From the NCBI GenBank assembly GCA_025362075.1, contig JANYIL010000135.1:1-43376 (forward strand): a stretch of DNA of 43,376 nt, written 5' to 3'. The translations under genes were made by a program, and so were the position numbers. This DNA is from Chloracidobacterium sp. (GTDB taxonomy: Bacteria > Acidobacteriota > Blastocatellia > Pyrinomonadales > Pyrinomonadaceae). The notes under the pieces are model-generated. The model was given only the letters and a program-made list of their open reading frames with translations. It was not told the DNA's origin and searched no databases. Positions 31,907 to 39,450 of the stretch are shown one piece after another (position 1 is the stretch's first letter; each line of letters starts with the position of its first letter).

Positions 31907-34042
31907 CTATTTCTTAACCACTGTCCGGGCATTTCCCGAATTTCCGTTGACATCATAAACACGGATCGTGATCGCATACTCGCCACCGGCGGCGGGGACA
32001 TCAACGGAATAGGTCTCAGAGGGCGAATCCGAAATGCCGTCGTCCGCATAAATGGGCTTCCATTCGCCGCCGTTGATGCTGTATTCGGCCCGCACCAGAT
32101 AGCTCGCCTTATCGACCGCAGAAAACACGGCTTTTGTCGCCGCGTTGGTGACCGATGTTACGACCGGTGGCGTGTTGTCGATGTCGATCGGTTCGGTCAA
32201 GCGTTCGCCGGAAAGGGCGGTGCCGGCGGGATTTGAGGGCGAATCTTTGGCGACGATCTTAAAGACATATCGCCCGTCGGCCAGCGATTGCCCGTCTATG
32301 GCGATAAAATTGTCGGTCAAACCGCCGCGAAGCAGCCTGAAATTTGCGTCGCCAACCTCTTTATAATAAACGTCGTAAACGAGCTTATCACCGTTGCGGT
32401 CTTCGGCCGTCCATTGCAGCGAGGTCGCTCCGCGCTGGTAAACGCGGCGTGGGGGCACGGCCGCATTGGGAATGCCGAATACGACCGGGTCAAGTCCTGT
32501 CAGCTCGATATTCGGATCGATCTGCTGCGGCGGATTGGCCACGAGTCCGACATTGGTCGGCAAGATTTGGATCGACAAAACCTCCGGAGCGATATTTCTC
32601 GGAACGAACGACAGGCTAACTTCGCTCAATGTCGCTCCCGGTGCTTTCAGAACGGCACGCCATTGCAGATACTTGGCCTTCGGACTCGCGACCTGCATAC
32701 CCTTTGGATCTGAGGCTGCGGAGTTCCACGCACTCCACGTTTCATCAGCCTTTTCGGTGTTTCCGGTGCGGGTTTGAATGGTAACACTCCCGCCCGACCG
32801 CCACCATATGCGGCCCCAGGTCGCTGTCGCCTTTGCATCCAGCACGGCCGAATCATAGGTCCCTTCGGCAACCGTTTCCGGCCCGAAACGGTAGAGCGAA
32901 CCCTGATTGCTGGATGTCGCGAAAAAGCTGTTTCCGGCTGATCGCATTGTCGATATCTGATTGGCGTCGGTTTGCAAAACCAGAGTATCGCGGCCCTCGT
33001 TCGTAATGTTGTAAATGCGGCCCTTGTCCGATGTTCCGAGCAAAACGCCATTTCCTGCCTGGTTAGCAACGAGCGAAAATCCCGTCACGCTCGGCGACGC
33101 CCAGATAATGTCGGTGCTGCCGTCCGGCAGGATGTGATAAACGGCCGATTTTGCGGCGGTCAGATCGTAGCGGCTCTTGGGCGGTGCTTCGGGGGTCAGC
33201 GAGGGTTTTTCGACCGAGACGGTTTTGCCCTCGGGCGTGGCGGCAGGGGTTGCTGCTGCATCAGCCGCCTTTGGTGCCGAGGCGGATTCGCCAAGAGCAA
33301 GCACGTAAATCGAACCATCCGGCCCGACAGCCAGATCGTGAATCTCCCGCAGCGGCGAATCGAGCAGCCCAAACGGTTTACCATCCGCTCCGAACTTCAT
33401 GACCAACCCGTTCGAATCGGTTCCGGCGTACAGATTTCCCTGCTTGTCGGTCGCGAACGAAATTATATGCGTCTCGCTAGTGTCAAAAAGCAGCGAAGAT
33501 TCTGGTGTGGCGTTTGCCGACTTGACCTTGTAGATCTTACCGCCACCTCCGGTGCCGACGGCCAGACTGCCGTCGCTCAGGACCGCGAGCGACCAGATAT
33601 ATTTTTCCTTTGGCTCAAAATAAACATCCGCCTTACCGGCAGCGTCAATCTTGTACACCTTGCCGTCCGGCGATGTCGCTGCATAGATTTCGCCCGACCT
33701 GCCGAGGGCGAGGGCCGAGACATTCATCTCCGTGAGATCGGTAAATAGAGTACCTTTGCCGCTCGCATCGACTCTAAATATCTTGCCGTCACCGCCCGTG
33801 CCGAGATATACATTCCCCGCCGCGTCCGTTGCGCTCGACCAGACATACGGCTGCCCGCTCTTAAAAACCTCGGTCAATTTAGGTGCGAGACCGATAGTCC
33901 CGTCCGAATCGACTGAGACCCCACGAGCATCGCCCTTCATCACGTCGGCCCTCGAATTGACCGACCAAACCAACGGCCCCGCGGCAAAGCAGAGAGCAGA
34001 AAAGGCTATTACAAAGATAATCACCAATGCGAATTTATTCAT
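31907..34042 (-). CDS. Secreted beta-propeller protein with C-terminal beta-sandwich domains
   Basis: A 711-residue exported protein with a signal peptide (about 1-21, LVIIFVIAFSALCFAA). Residues about 60-400 carry repeated blade signatures with DAAGNVYLGTGGDGKIFRVDASGKG-like units (also SGEIYAATSPDGKVYKIDAAGK and KQGNLYAGTDSNGLVMKF), as in NHL/SMP-30/Kelch-like propellers. An Ala/Pro/Thr-rich insert (about 258-295) splits the propeller. Residues about 410-500 resemble a lectin-like sandwich, and 545-711 two fibronectin/Ig-like domains. Such proteins bind ligands or partners in the periplasm; enzymatic activity cannot be inferred. It stands alone, preceded by a repeat-rich intergenic region. 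Confidence 0.82.
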   Translation of the reverse strand: MNKFALVIIFVIAFSALCFAAGPLVWSVNSRADVMKGDARGVSVDSDGTIGLAPKLTEVFKSGQPYVWSSATDAAGNVYLGTGGDGKIFRVDASGKGTLFTDLTEMNVSALALGRSGEIYAATSPDGKVYKIDAAGKADVYFEPKEKYIWSLAVLSDGSLAVGTGGGGKIYKVKSANATPESSLLFDTSETHIISFATDKQGNLYAGTDSNGLVMKFGADGKPFGLLDSPLREIHDLAVGPDGSIYVLALGESASAPKAADAAATPAATPEGKTVSVEKPSLTPEAPPKSRYDLTAAKSAVYHILPDGSTDIIWASPSVTGFSLVANQAGNGVLLGTSDKGRIYNITNEGRDTLVLQTDANQISTMRSAGNSFFATSSNQGSLYRFGPETVAEGTYDSAVLDAKATATWGRIWWRSGGSVTIQTRTGNTEKADETWSAWNSAASDPKGMQVASPKAKYLQWRAVLKAPGATLSEVSLSFVPRNIAPEVLSIQILPTNVGLVANPPQQIDPNIELTGLDPVVFGIPNAAVPPRRVYQRGATSLQWTAEDRNGDKLVYDVYYKEVGDANFRLLRGGLTDNFIAIDGQSLADGRYVFKIVAKDSPSNPAGTALSGERLTEPIDIDNTPPVVTSVTNAATKAVFSAVDKASYLVRAEYSINGGEWKPIYADDGISDSPSETYSVDVPAAGGEYAITIRVYDVNGNSGNARTVVKK

Positions 34043-34112
34043 TTAATTGATAGAAAGCGAGGCCAAATTACAATGTGGACTATGATAGCAAATTCCCCGC
34101 GATTTACACTTG

Positions 34113-34353
34113 TGTGTCCCACTGTCCCGATGTCCCAACATTTTTTTACTCCCCACCTTACGAAGGAGGGGCGGCGGCGCCCGCGCCGACGGGGTGGTCA
34201 CTGCGACGCCCGCCCCAAGAACCCAGTCGCCATAGCTCCCGGTTCTGACTTGTCCCATGTCCCACCTCTGTCCCACTCTTGTCCCACACGCTTTGGGACA
34301 GCGTAACTATTGCCTTTAATACATTTACGGTAATATTTTTGCCTTGTCCCACG
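34113..34353. repeat. Cluster of TGTCCCA heptamers
   Basis: About eight direct copies of TGTCCCA (one ending in G) and one inverted copy (TGGGACA at 34294-34300) occur within 240 bases, split in two groups around a GC-rich palindromic block. They lie upstream of the beta-propeller gene. They could be protein-binding sites or remnants of a degenerate tandem repeat. Confidence 0.6.
34151..34188. repeat. Tandem GC-rich palindromes
   Basis: CCCC-A-CCTT-ACG-AAGG-A-GGGG (34151-34171) is a near-perfect palindrome, directly followed by CGGCG...CGCCG (34172-34188). Both would fold as strong hairpins, a REP-like arrangement. Confidence 0.55.
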
Positions 34354-34404
34354 GTTTTTGAAAAAAAGTTTGTCAACCCATTTCAGGACGAGACGACCGG
34401 AATT

Positions 34405-34484
34405 TTAGCCACGAATTACACGAATGGCACGAATTAGGAAAATCTATCTTCTTGATTCGTGTGATTCGTGTAATTCGTGGCTAA
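34405..34484. repeat. Inverted repeat built on CACGAATTACACGAAT
   Basis: The arms are 34405-34437 and 34452-34484, identical over the outer 21 bases and partly inside. Each arm contains the unit CACGAAT at about 8-10 base spacing. A related half-site is at 31878-31906. It may fold as a long hairpin; no function is known. Confidence 0.65.
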
Positions 34485-34653
34485 CCTCTTCCCGATTGCC
34501 CGTCGATCTATTGTCAAACAGCAATGACCGCCGCAAGCCGCACCGATCCCGTATCACGCTAACAAAATCAGAACGCGATTTAAATGCTATTTTGCGGGCT
34601 TTGACGTATTTTGCGGATATTGCTGATCTGTTTCCAATAACTCCAGGCCAAGC

Positions 34654-36006
34654 CTAAGTACGGCGTTTTTGAGCTTTGCTTTTGGTTTTCCGGTTCGCGG
34701 CAGGGATCGGCGGGCGGGCTTCGAGGACTTGCAGTGCGTTTTGCATTTCGTCGGCGTCGCCGGTTATGAGGCGGGCGCTGCGTTCGCGGGTGAGATAGGC
34801 CCAGAACCACGAAAGCATCACGCTCAGGCGATTGCGGAAACCGATCAGGAAAAAGACGTGCAGAAACAGCCACATCAGCCAGGCGACAAAGCCCTTGAAC
34901 TTCATGCCCGCGGCCTCGGCGATGGCCTTGCTGCGGCCGATGGTGGCCATCGTGCCCTTGTCCCAGTATTCGAATTCCTCGCGTTTTTTACCGTTGAGTT
35001 CGCCGATGATGTTTTTAGCCGTCAGCGTGCCCATCTGCATCGCGGCGGGTGACACGCCGGGAACCGGCTCGCCATTTTCCTGTAGAAGAGAGGCCATGTC
35101 GCCGATCACGAAGATATTCGGAAAGCCCTTGACCGAGAGGTCTTTTTCGACAAAGACCCGGCCGGCCTTGTCGGTCTCGGCGCCGAGCTTTTTGCCCAGT
35201 GGCGAGGCGGCAACGCCCGTTGCCCACAGGACAACGTCGCAGGCGATCCAAACGCCCGCGACCTTGACACGGCCCGCTTCGATCTCGGTGACAAAGCTGT
35301 TGAGCCGCACCTCGACGCCGATCTGCTCGAGCTGTTTTTTTGCGCTTTCTGAAAGCTCAGCGGCAAATGTGCCGAGAACGCGGTCCGATCCCTCGAAAAG
35401 CATGACCCGCGTTTTGCGTGTGTCGATAACTTTGAAATCTTTCGCCAGGGCCGTTCGGGCAATATCGGCGATCGCACCGGCAAGCTCGACACCCGTCGGG
35501 CCACCGCCGACAACGACGAAATTTAACCGGCGGTGGTTGCCGTTAAGATAAGCTTCGCGTTCGGCGTGCTCAAAGGCGAGCAAGACGCGGCGGCGGATCT
35601 CGACGGCATCCTCGATCGTCTTTAACCCCGGAGCTTCCCGTTCCCATTCGTCGTGGCCAAAATATGAGTGCCGAGCTCCGGCCGCTACGATCAGGTAATC
35701 GTATCCGATAGTCGAGCCGTCGGTGAGCACAACCTTTGCGTTTTCCTTATCAAAGCCCGTGACGTCACCGAGGATAACCTCGATATTTTTTGCATTGTGC
35801 AGTATTCGCCGGATCGGCTGGGCGATCTCGCCAGGGCTTAGCACGGCGGTCGCCACCTGATAAAGCAGCGGCTGGAAAACGTGGTGATTTTTGCGGTCGA
35901 TCAGCGTGACATCGACCGGTTTATTGGCCAGGGCCTTTGCCGCCCACAGCCCGCCAAAGCCGCCGCCGATAATTATTATTTTGGGAACGCCAGGTTTCTT
36001 CTGCAA
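34654..36006 (-). CDS. ndh: Type II NADH dehydrogenase (NDH-2)
   Basis: A 450-residue two-dinucleotide-binding flavoprotein. The FAD-binding GGGFGGLWAAKAL starts at about 14 and the NADH-binding VVVGGGPTGVELAGAI lies at about 165-180. ATGVAASPLGKKLG, FVIGDMASL (FAD) and the quinone-site AMQMGTLTAKNI are all present. A C-terminal hydrophobic segment (about 375-400, FVAWLMWLFLHVFFLIGFRNR) anchors it to the inner membrane. It oxidises NADH and reduces quinone without proton pumping. The start appears to be a TTG at 36006, since no in-frame ATG precedes the FAD motif; it follows the toxin remnant stop by 8 bases. The last 30 residues are basic. Confidence 0.92.
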   Translation of the reverse strand: MQKKPGVPKIIIIGGGFGGLWAAKALANKPVDVTLIDRKNHHVFQPLLYQVATAVLSPGEIAQPIRRILHNAKNIEVILGDVTGFDKENAKVVLTDGSTIGYDYLIVAAGARHSYFGHDEWEREAPGLKTIEDAVEIRRRVLLAFEHAEREAYLNGNHRRLNFVVVGGGPTGVELAGAIADIARTALAKDFKVIDTRKTRVMLFEGSDRVLGTFAAELSESAKKQLEQIGVEVRLNSFVTEIEAGRVKVAGVWIACDVVLWATGVAASPLGKKLGAETDKAGRVFVEKDLSVKGFPNIFVIGDMASLLQENGEPVPGVSPAAMQMGTLTAKNIIGELNGKKREEFEYWDKGTMATIGRSKAIAEAAGMKFKGFVAWLMWLFLHVFFLIGFRNRLSVMLSWFWAYLTRERSARLITGDADEMQNALQVLEARPPIPAANRKTKSKAQKRRT

Positions 36007-36014
36007 ATCTTGTA

Positions 36015-36314
36015 TTAAATCTGACTCAATCTATTCTGAATCCATGCCGGATTCCGGCGTGTGTCGGCTACGGCGTGGACTTGGATAACATCACTTTCCA
36101 ACGTGTAATAGATCGCATACGGGAATCGGCTAGCGATCATTCTGTAGTAAATATCGAAATGTATTTCGTGAACGCCTGCATAGATCACAAGCGATCTTAA
36201 TTCCGCAAAAATCGAAGTTTCATAGTAATCGCCCAACCCATGATATTACTCCTGGTAAAACAAATAGCCCTCGGCAATATCGTCGGATGCGGATTCGGTA
36301 ATGACGATGTTCAT
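36015..36314 (-). pseudogene. ParE/RelE-family toxin interrupted by an internal UAA
   Basis: Read from the ATG at 36314, which overlaps the antitoxin TGA as ATGA, the frame gives MNIVITESASDDIAEGYLFYQE, then TAA at 36246-36248. It continues in the same frame as YHGLGDYYETSIFAELRSLVIYAGVH and ends RRNPAWIQNRL. Read through, it would be 99 residues, the normal size for ParE-like toxins. The family end FPYAIYYTLESDVIQVHAVADTRRNP is fully conserved. A TTG at 36236 could only yield a 73-residue fragment lacking the N-terminal helix. ParE-family toxins poison gyrase or cleave mRNA. The toxin is therefore probably dead, with the antitoxin intact. A single-base sequencing error is the alternative. 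Confidence 0.82.
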
Positions 36315-36541
36315 TTGCGCCCGGTTTTTTCACGAATTCTGGCCGTCGCGTCTTCGAGCGTGATGAATTGATCAGTGCCATTCTTGAGATTTTCGGCGCG
36401 CAGTTTGAGCATATCCCCGTGCCATTCTATAGACGGGACCGCAGAAGAATTACGCGAAAGGTCATCCATTATGCGATCAATAACATCCATCTTTTCAGCG
36501 ACCGTCATTCTTTCTAGCGGCAATACTAATTCTGCATTCAC
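36311..36541 (-). CDS. Addiction-module antitoxin (PF09720-type)
   Basis: A 76-residue small protein with the pattern of the addiction-module component family: LPLERMTVAEKMDVIDRIMDDLSR, then PSIEWHGDMLKLRAENLKNG and ITLEDATARIREKTGRK. Partners are RelE/ParE toxins, and the matching toxin frame follows with an ATGA overlap. The start chosen is GTG 36541, matching the family start; the frame is open to 36640 but would overlap the ThiF-like gene by 80 bases, and ATG 36508 would remove conserved residues. A TATAAT hexamer lies 6 bases upstream of the GTG, which would suit a leaderless message, but no good -35 element is seen. Confidence 0.8.
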   Translation of the reverse strand: MNAELVLPLERMTVAEKMDVIDRIMDDLSRNSSAVPSIEWHGDMLKLRAENLKNGTDQFITLEDATARIREKTGRK

Positions 36542-36560
36542 GGGCAAATTATAGCGCAAT

Positions 36561-37580
36561 TTACGTGCCGATGTATCGTGAATAGAGGGCACGGGCGGCG
36601 GTGACGTCATCAGTTCCCTTGACGATCGCGCGTCCATCACTGAAGACGGTTATCTCGTTTTCGCCCGACATAAACCGCACCAAATAGTCATTTTGCTTGA
36701 CCTCGGCGAGGTTGCCCAATTTTTCGGCCAGTCGCACAAGATCGAGCTTTACGGGTTTCGCCGGAGCTATCTGAACGGCGCTGCGGCCGCAGAGGACGGC
36801 GGAAAATTCCTGAGCGTCGGCGTCGAGGAATTCGAAGGTCCGCTGACCGCATGTCTTACAATCCGGGTTCGGCTCACCGAGCCTGATCCGCTGCCGGTCG
36901 TTCGCCCATACGTCGAACTGCATCAACGAACGGTGCAGCGAAGCGGTGTCACCGACGAGCAGCTTTAACGCCTCGGCTACCTGCGTCGCCGAAACGGTCG
37001 CGATTATCGGCATGATTACGCCGGCCGTATCGCACGTCGGCGAGCTGCCGGCGTCGGGCATTTCGTCGAAAATACACCGCAAACACGGTGTTTCCCCCGG
37101 AATAACGGTCATCGTCGTACCATAGCTCGAAACGGCGGCACCGTATATCCATATCTTGCCGTGCTTGACGCACGCGTCATTGAGCAGGTATCGGACCTGG
37201 AAATTATCTGTTCCGTCGAGCACCAGATCGACGCCGTCGATCAGCGATTCGATATTCGAATTGTTTACATCGGCAATGATCGCTTCTACATCGATCTCAG
37301 AGTTGATCTCGGCGATGCGATTTTTTGCGGCTATGGCTTTGGGGAGCCGTTCGGCGGCGTCCGATTCCTTAAATAAGGTCTGTCGTTGGAGATTGGTAAA
37401 CTCGACAAAATCGCGGTCGACGATCCGCAAATGCCCGACGCCGGCCCTGGCCAGCATTTCCGCATGTGCCGCCCCGAGAGCACCGCAGCCGACCAGCAAG
37501 ACCCGCGAATTCAAAAGCCTTTCCTGCCCAGCTTTTCCTATTTCGCGAAATAATATTTGCCGACTGTATCGTTCGTTCAC
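36561..37580 (-). CDS. ThiF/MoeB-family E1-like adenylyltransferase
   Basis: A 339-residue protein. RYSRQILFREIGKAGQERL at the start is typical of the family. The ATP-binding LLVGCGALGAAHAEML (about 28-43), the NLQRQTLF arginine finger and the DGTDNFQVRYLLND motif are present. The catalytic-Cys loop is PTCDTAGV (C183), and two CxxC zinc pairs are at C166/C169 and C241/C244. These enzymes adenylate the C-terminal glycine of ubiquitin-like sulfur carriers such as ThiS or MoaD; no carrier gene is in the window. The C-terminal 90 residues are an extra, unidentified domain in place of rhodanese. GTG 37580 overlaps the caspase-like stop as GTGA; an ATG at 37613 is possible. Confidence 0.88.
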   Translation of the reverse strand: MNERYSRQILFREIGKAGQERLLNSRVLLVGCGALGAAHAEMLARAGVGHLRIVDRDFVEFTNLQRQTLFKESDAAERLPKAIAAKNRIAEINSEIDVEAIIADVNNSNIESLIDGVDLVLDGTDNFQVRYLLNDACVKHGKIWIYGAAVSSYGTTMTVIPGETPCLRCIFDEMPDAGSSPTCDTAGVIMPIIATVSATQVAEALKLLVGDTASLHRSLMQFDVWANDRQRIRLGEPNPDCKTCGQRTFEFLDADAQEFSAVLCGRSAVQIAPAKPVKLDLVRLAEKLGNLAEVKQNDYLVRFMSGENEITVFSDGRAIVKGTDDVTAARALYSRYIGT

Positions 37581-38692
37581 CTTATTTTCCTGATCCGCTT
37601 CGTTGAGACCCATTCGTTCTCGTCCGAATCATAATCATCGTAGCTGATAAAATGAGCCCCGCCCTTTACGTTGAGGATATGGGCCGGATACCATTTCCTT
37701 TTCCATTCGACCTCGACGCGTTCGCCGATCTTATAGGCGGAACCAACATTCGGCGTGCGGATCATCCTGGGGGTCAGCCATTCATCGTCGCTCGGCTCAA
37801 AGCCGTAGTAGTGAACCTTAAATTTACCGCCCTTAGCGTCAGCGATAAAGCCGCGATACCAATCGTTTTCGCTGTAGCCCTCGACCCGTTCGCCGACTCG
37901 GGCGGATACCGGGGCTGCCGCGTTCGCGATCACGGTTTGCGGATCAAAGCCGCCGGTAAAGGCGATGGTGGCGACCTGTTCTTCGCCAAAGAGCATGTCC
38001 TGCGACGCATTTTCGCCCATCTCGGCGAGGGTTATCTTGCCGTCGTGATTGTTGTCCTCGAATGCGGCACCGTTAAAACCGGAGATCAGCGATTCGGTGA
38101 ACGTCCAGTTTCCCGTCGATTCCTGGCTGGCCATCGACGACGCAAATATCGCATACGCGACGCGGCGTTTTGCCTTACGTACCGAGACCGCCATTGCACC
38201 CGAATAGCAATTGTCGAGGGCGATGATGGCGTTCGACCCCTTAAAATACCGCTCGACCGTATTCGGCACCGCATCGAATTTCCACCCGAGGATTCGGTCA
38301 TCAACGTCGTACGTGGCCAAATACGGAACGTCGTCGTCAGTCTTATAGCCGTGCCCCTGAAAATAAACGATGACCCAGTCGTCAGGAGCCGCCCTTTTCA
38401 GAAATTCCGCAAATCTGGTCTCAACAACCGCCGTCGTTGCGGCGGTGTCCTTGAGGGAAACGATGTGATCGTCGGGGACGCCCCGCTTTCGCAAGCTGTC
38501 GAGCAAGATTCCGTCCTTGCGCACCGCCGGGTCAAATGACTCGAACGACTCAGTGTCTTTCCATTTAACGAGCGTGACAAAGAATACCCATGTCCGTTTT
38601 GGATCCCACTCGGTCGCGGCATGCGAAGTAGAAACCGAAATAAAAAACAACGATACGAGGAAAAATAAGGCGGCAACTCGGCGATGCTTCAT
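37577..38692 (-). CDS. Secreted caspase-like peptidase with EF-hand and two Tudor-like repeats
   Basis: A 371-residue exported protein with a signal peptide (about 1-25, LFFLVSLFFISVSTSHA). The caspase/C14-like domain (about 32-260) has the catalytic His114 in VYFQGHGY and Cys162 in ALDNCYSGA. An EF-hand loop with the D-x-N-x-D-G spacing, DNNHDGKITLAE, is at 213-224. Two similar C-terminal modules, about 266-312 (RVGERVEGYSENDWYRGFI) and 320-370 (KIGERVEVEWKRKWYPAHI), have the barrel-like pattern of Tudor/Agenet or RNA-binding-like folds. It would be a calcium-influenced Cys peptidase outside the cytoplasm. The stop overlaps the GTG of the ThiF-like gene. Both catalytic residues are intact. 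The target is unknown. Confidence 0.85.
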   Translation of the reverse strand: MKHRRVAALFFLVSLFFISVSTSHAATEWDPKRTWVFFVTLVKWKDTESFESFDPAVRKDGILLDSLRKRGVPDDHIVSLKDTAATTAVVETRFAEFLKRAAPDDWVIVYFQGHGYKTDDDVPYLATYDVDDRILGWKFDAVPNTVERYFKGSNAIIALDNCYSGAMAVSVRKAKRRVAYAIFASSMASQESTGNWTFTESLISGFNGAAFEDNNHDGKITLAEMGENASQDMLFGEEQVATIAFTGGFDPQTVIANAAAPVSARVGERVEGYSENDWYRGFIADAKGGKFKVHYYGFEPSDDEWLTPRMIRTPNVGSAYKIGERVEVEWKRKWYPAHILNVKGGAHFISYDDYDSDENEWVSTKRIRKIR

Positions 38693-38727
38693 ATCTCAAA
38701 TGGACTGTCGTCTTTCTAAATTTTTAC

Positions 38728-39447
38728 TCAATCGAACAGGTTTCGGACGAAGTTTCTGATTCCCGAGTTGTCTTCTTTTTCAAAAATTCCGCCGATTCGG
38801 AAGCCGGGGTCGGCGAGGCCCAGTTTTCGCTGCTCGTCGCGGAGCCGGTCGCGCTGGTTCTCAAGCTCCATTTTCTCTTTACTCCGGGCGATCTCCATGC
38901 CGCCTTTTTGGATAAAATCGACGATCTTCGGTAGCTCGTCGGCATCGAACCACACGCCGTGTTTACGGCAAATATCAACAATAACGCCCGATGAACGGGC
39001 AAAATTGCTGCGATTCATCAGTTCAGCGCACTCAGGGCATCGGACATAGCTGATCTTGGTGAGGAGTTCGGCATTTGCTTTCCGTTCGCCGATAAAGCCG
39101 AGCACCGCGGATTGTTTCTCGCTGTTTGCACAGATATTTTCGAACGTCGTCGTGTCCGCCCAGAGCCCGTCGCATTTCTCGCACTCGCACAAGCGTGTGT
39201 CGCCTATCTCCACCAATCTGAGCGGCAGTCGGCAACGCGGGCAATCGCCAAGATGCTCATCGTCGATGAGATTGACCGGTACGGCAATCGCCCCACAATG
39301 CTCGCAAAAACGGCTTCCGACAAACATTTTGCCAAAGCACGACGGACAGGCCATCGTCTTGAGGCGGGTCTTGCAAAACTCGCATTGCGAGCTGTCACTC
39401 GCGACGCCGGCACCGCAATTCGGACAATTCAGGCTTTCGACTGCCAT
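38728..39447 (-). CDS. Multi-zinc-ribbon protein (zf-TFIIB type)
   Basis: A 239-residue protein. Five CxxC-type pairs are seen in the first 110 residues: CPNCG, CEFC, CPSC, CEHCG and CPRC, then CECEKCDGLW, the last matching the zf-TFIIB pattern. CPECAELMNRSNFA... DICRKHGVWFDADELPKIVDF around 140-180 is a second full zf-TFIIB domain. The C-terminal 60 residues are a charged helix ending in IRNFVRNLFD. No catalytic domain is seen. The protein is probably cytoplasmic and may bind nucleic acid or act as a scaffold; the function is unknown. It starts 3 bases after the AroDE stop, so it is surely cotranscribed with it. Confidence 0.85.
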   Translation of the reverse strand: MAVESLNCPNCGAGVASDSSQCEFCKTRLKTMACPSCFGKMFVGSRFCEHCGAIAVPVNLIDDEHLGDCPRCRLPLRLVEIGDTRLCECEKCDGLWADTTTFENICANSEKQSAVLGFIGERKANAELLTKISYVRCPECAELMNRSNFARSSGVIVDICRKHGVWFDADELPKIVDFIQKGGMEIARSKEKMELENQRDRLRDEQRKLGLADPGFRIGGIFEKEDNSGIRNFVRNLFD

Positions 39448-39450
39448 ATT

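Larger units (their letters stand above)
34043..34653. other. 611-bp repeat-rich intergenic region
   Basis: No credible gene is present. The region holds a cluster of TGTCCCA-type heptamers (34113-34353), a GC-rich double palindrome inside that cluster (34151-34188), and a large inverted repeat (34405-34484). The remainder, about 34485-34653, shows nothing recognisable. The promoter of the beta-propeller gene must lie near its left end. Confidence 0.6.

Noticed and set aside
36561..37580. ThiF-like gene as part of a CBASS or bacterial ubiquitination defence island
   Set aside because: No cyclase, E2, JAB peptidase, ubiquitin-like protein or defence effector is adjacent, and the motifs and zinc sites fit ordinary MoeB/ThiF enzymes.
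37652..38539. A 295-residue plus-strand frame opposite the caspase-like gene
   Set aside because: The minus-strand frame carries clear catalytic motifs; this is an antisense shadow caused by codon bias.
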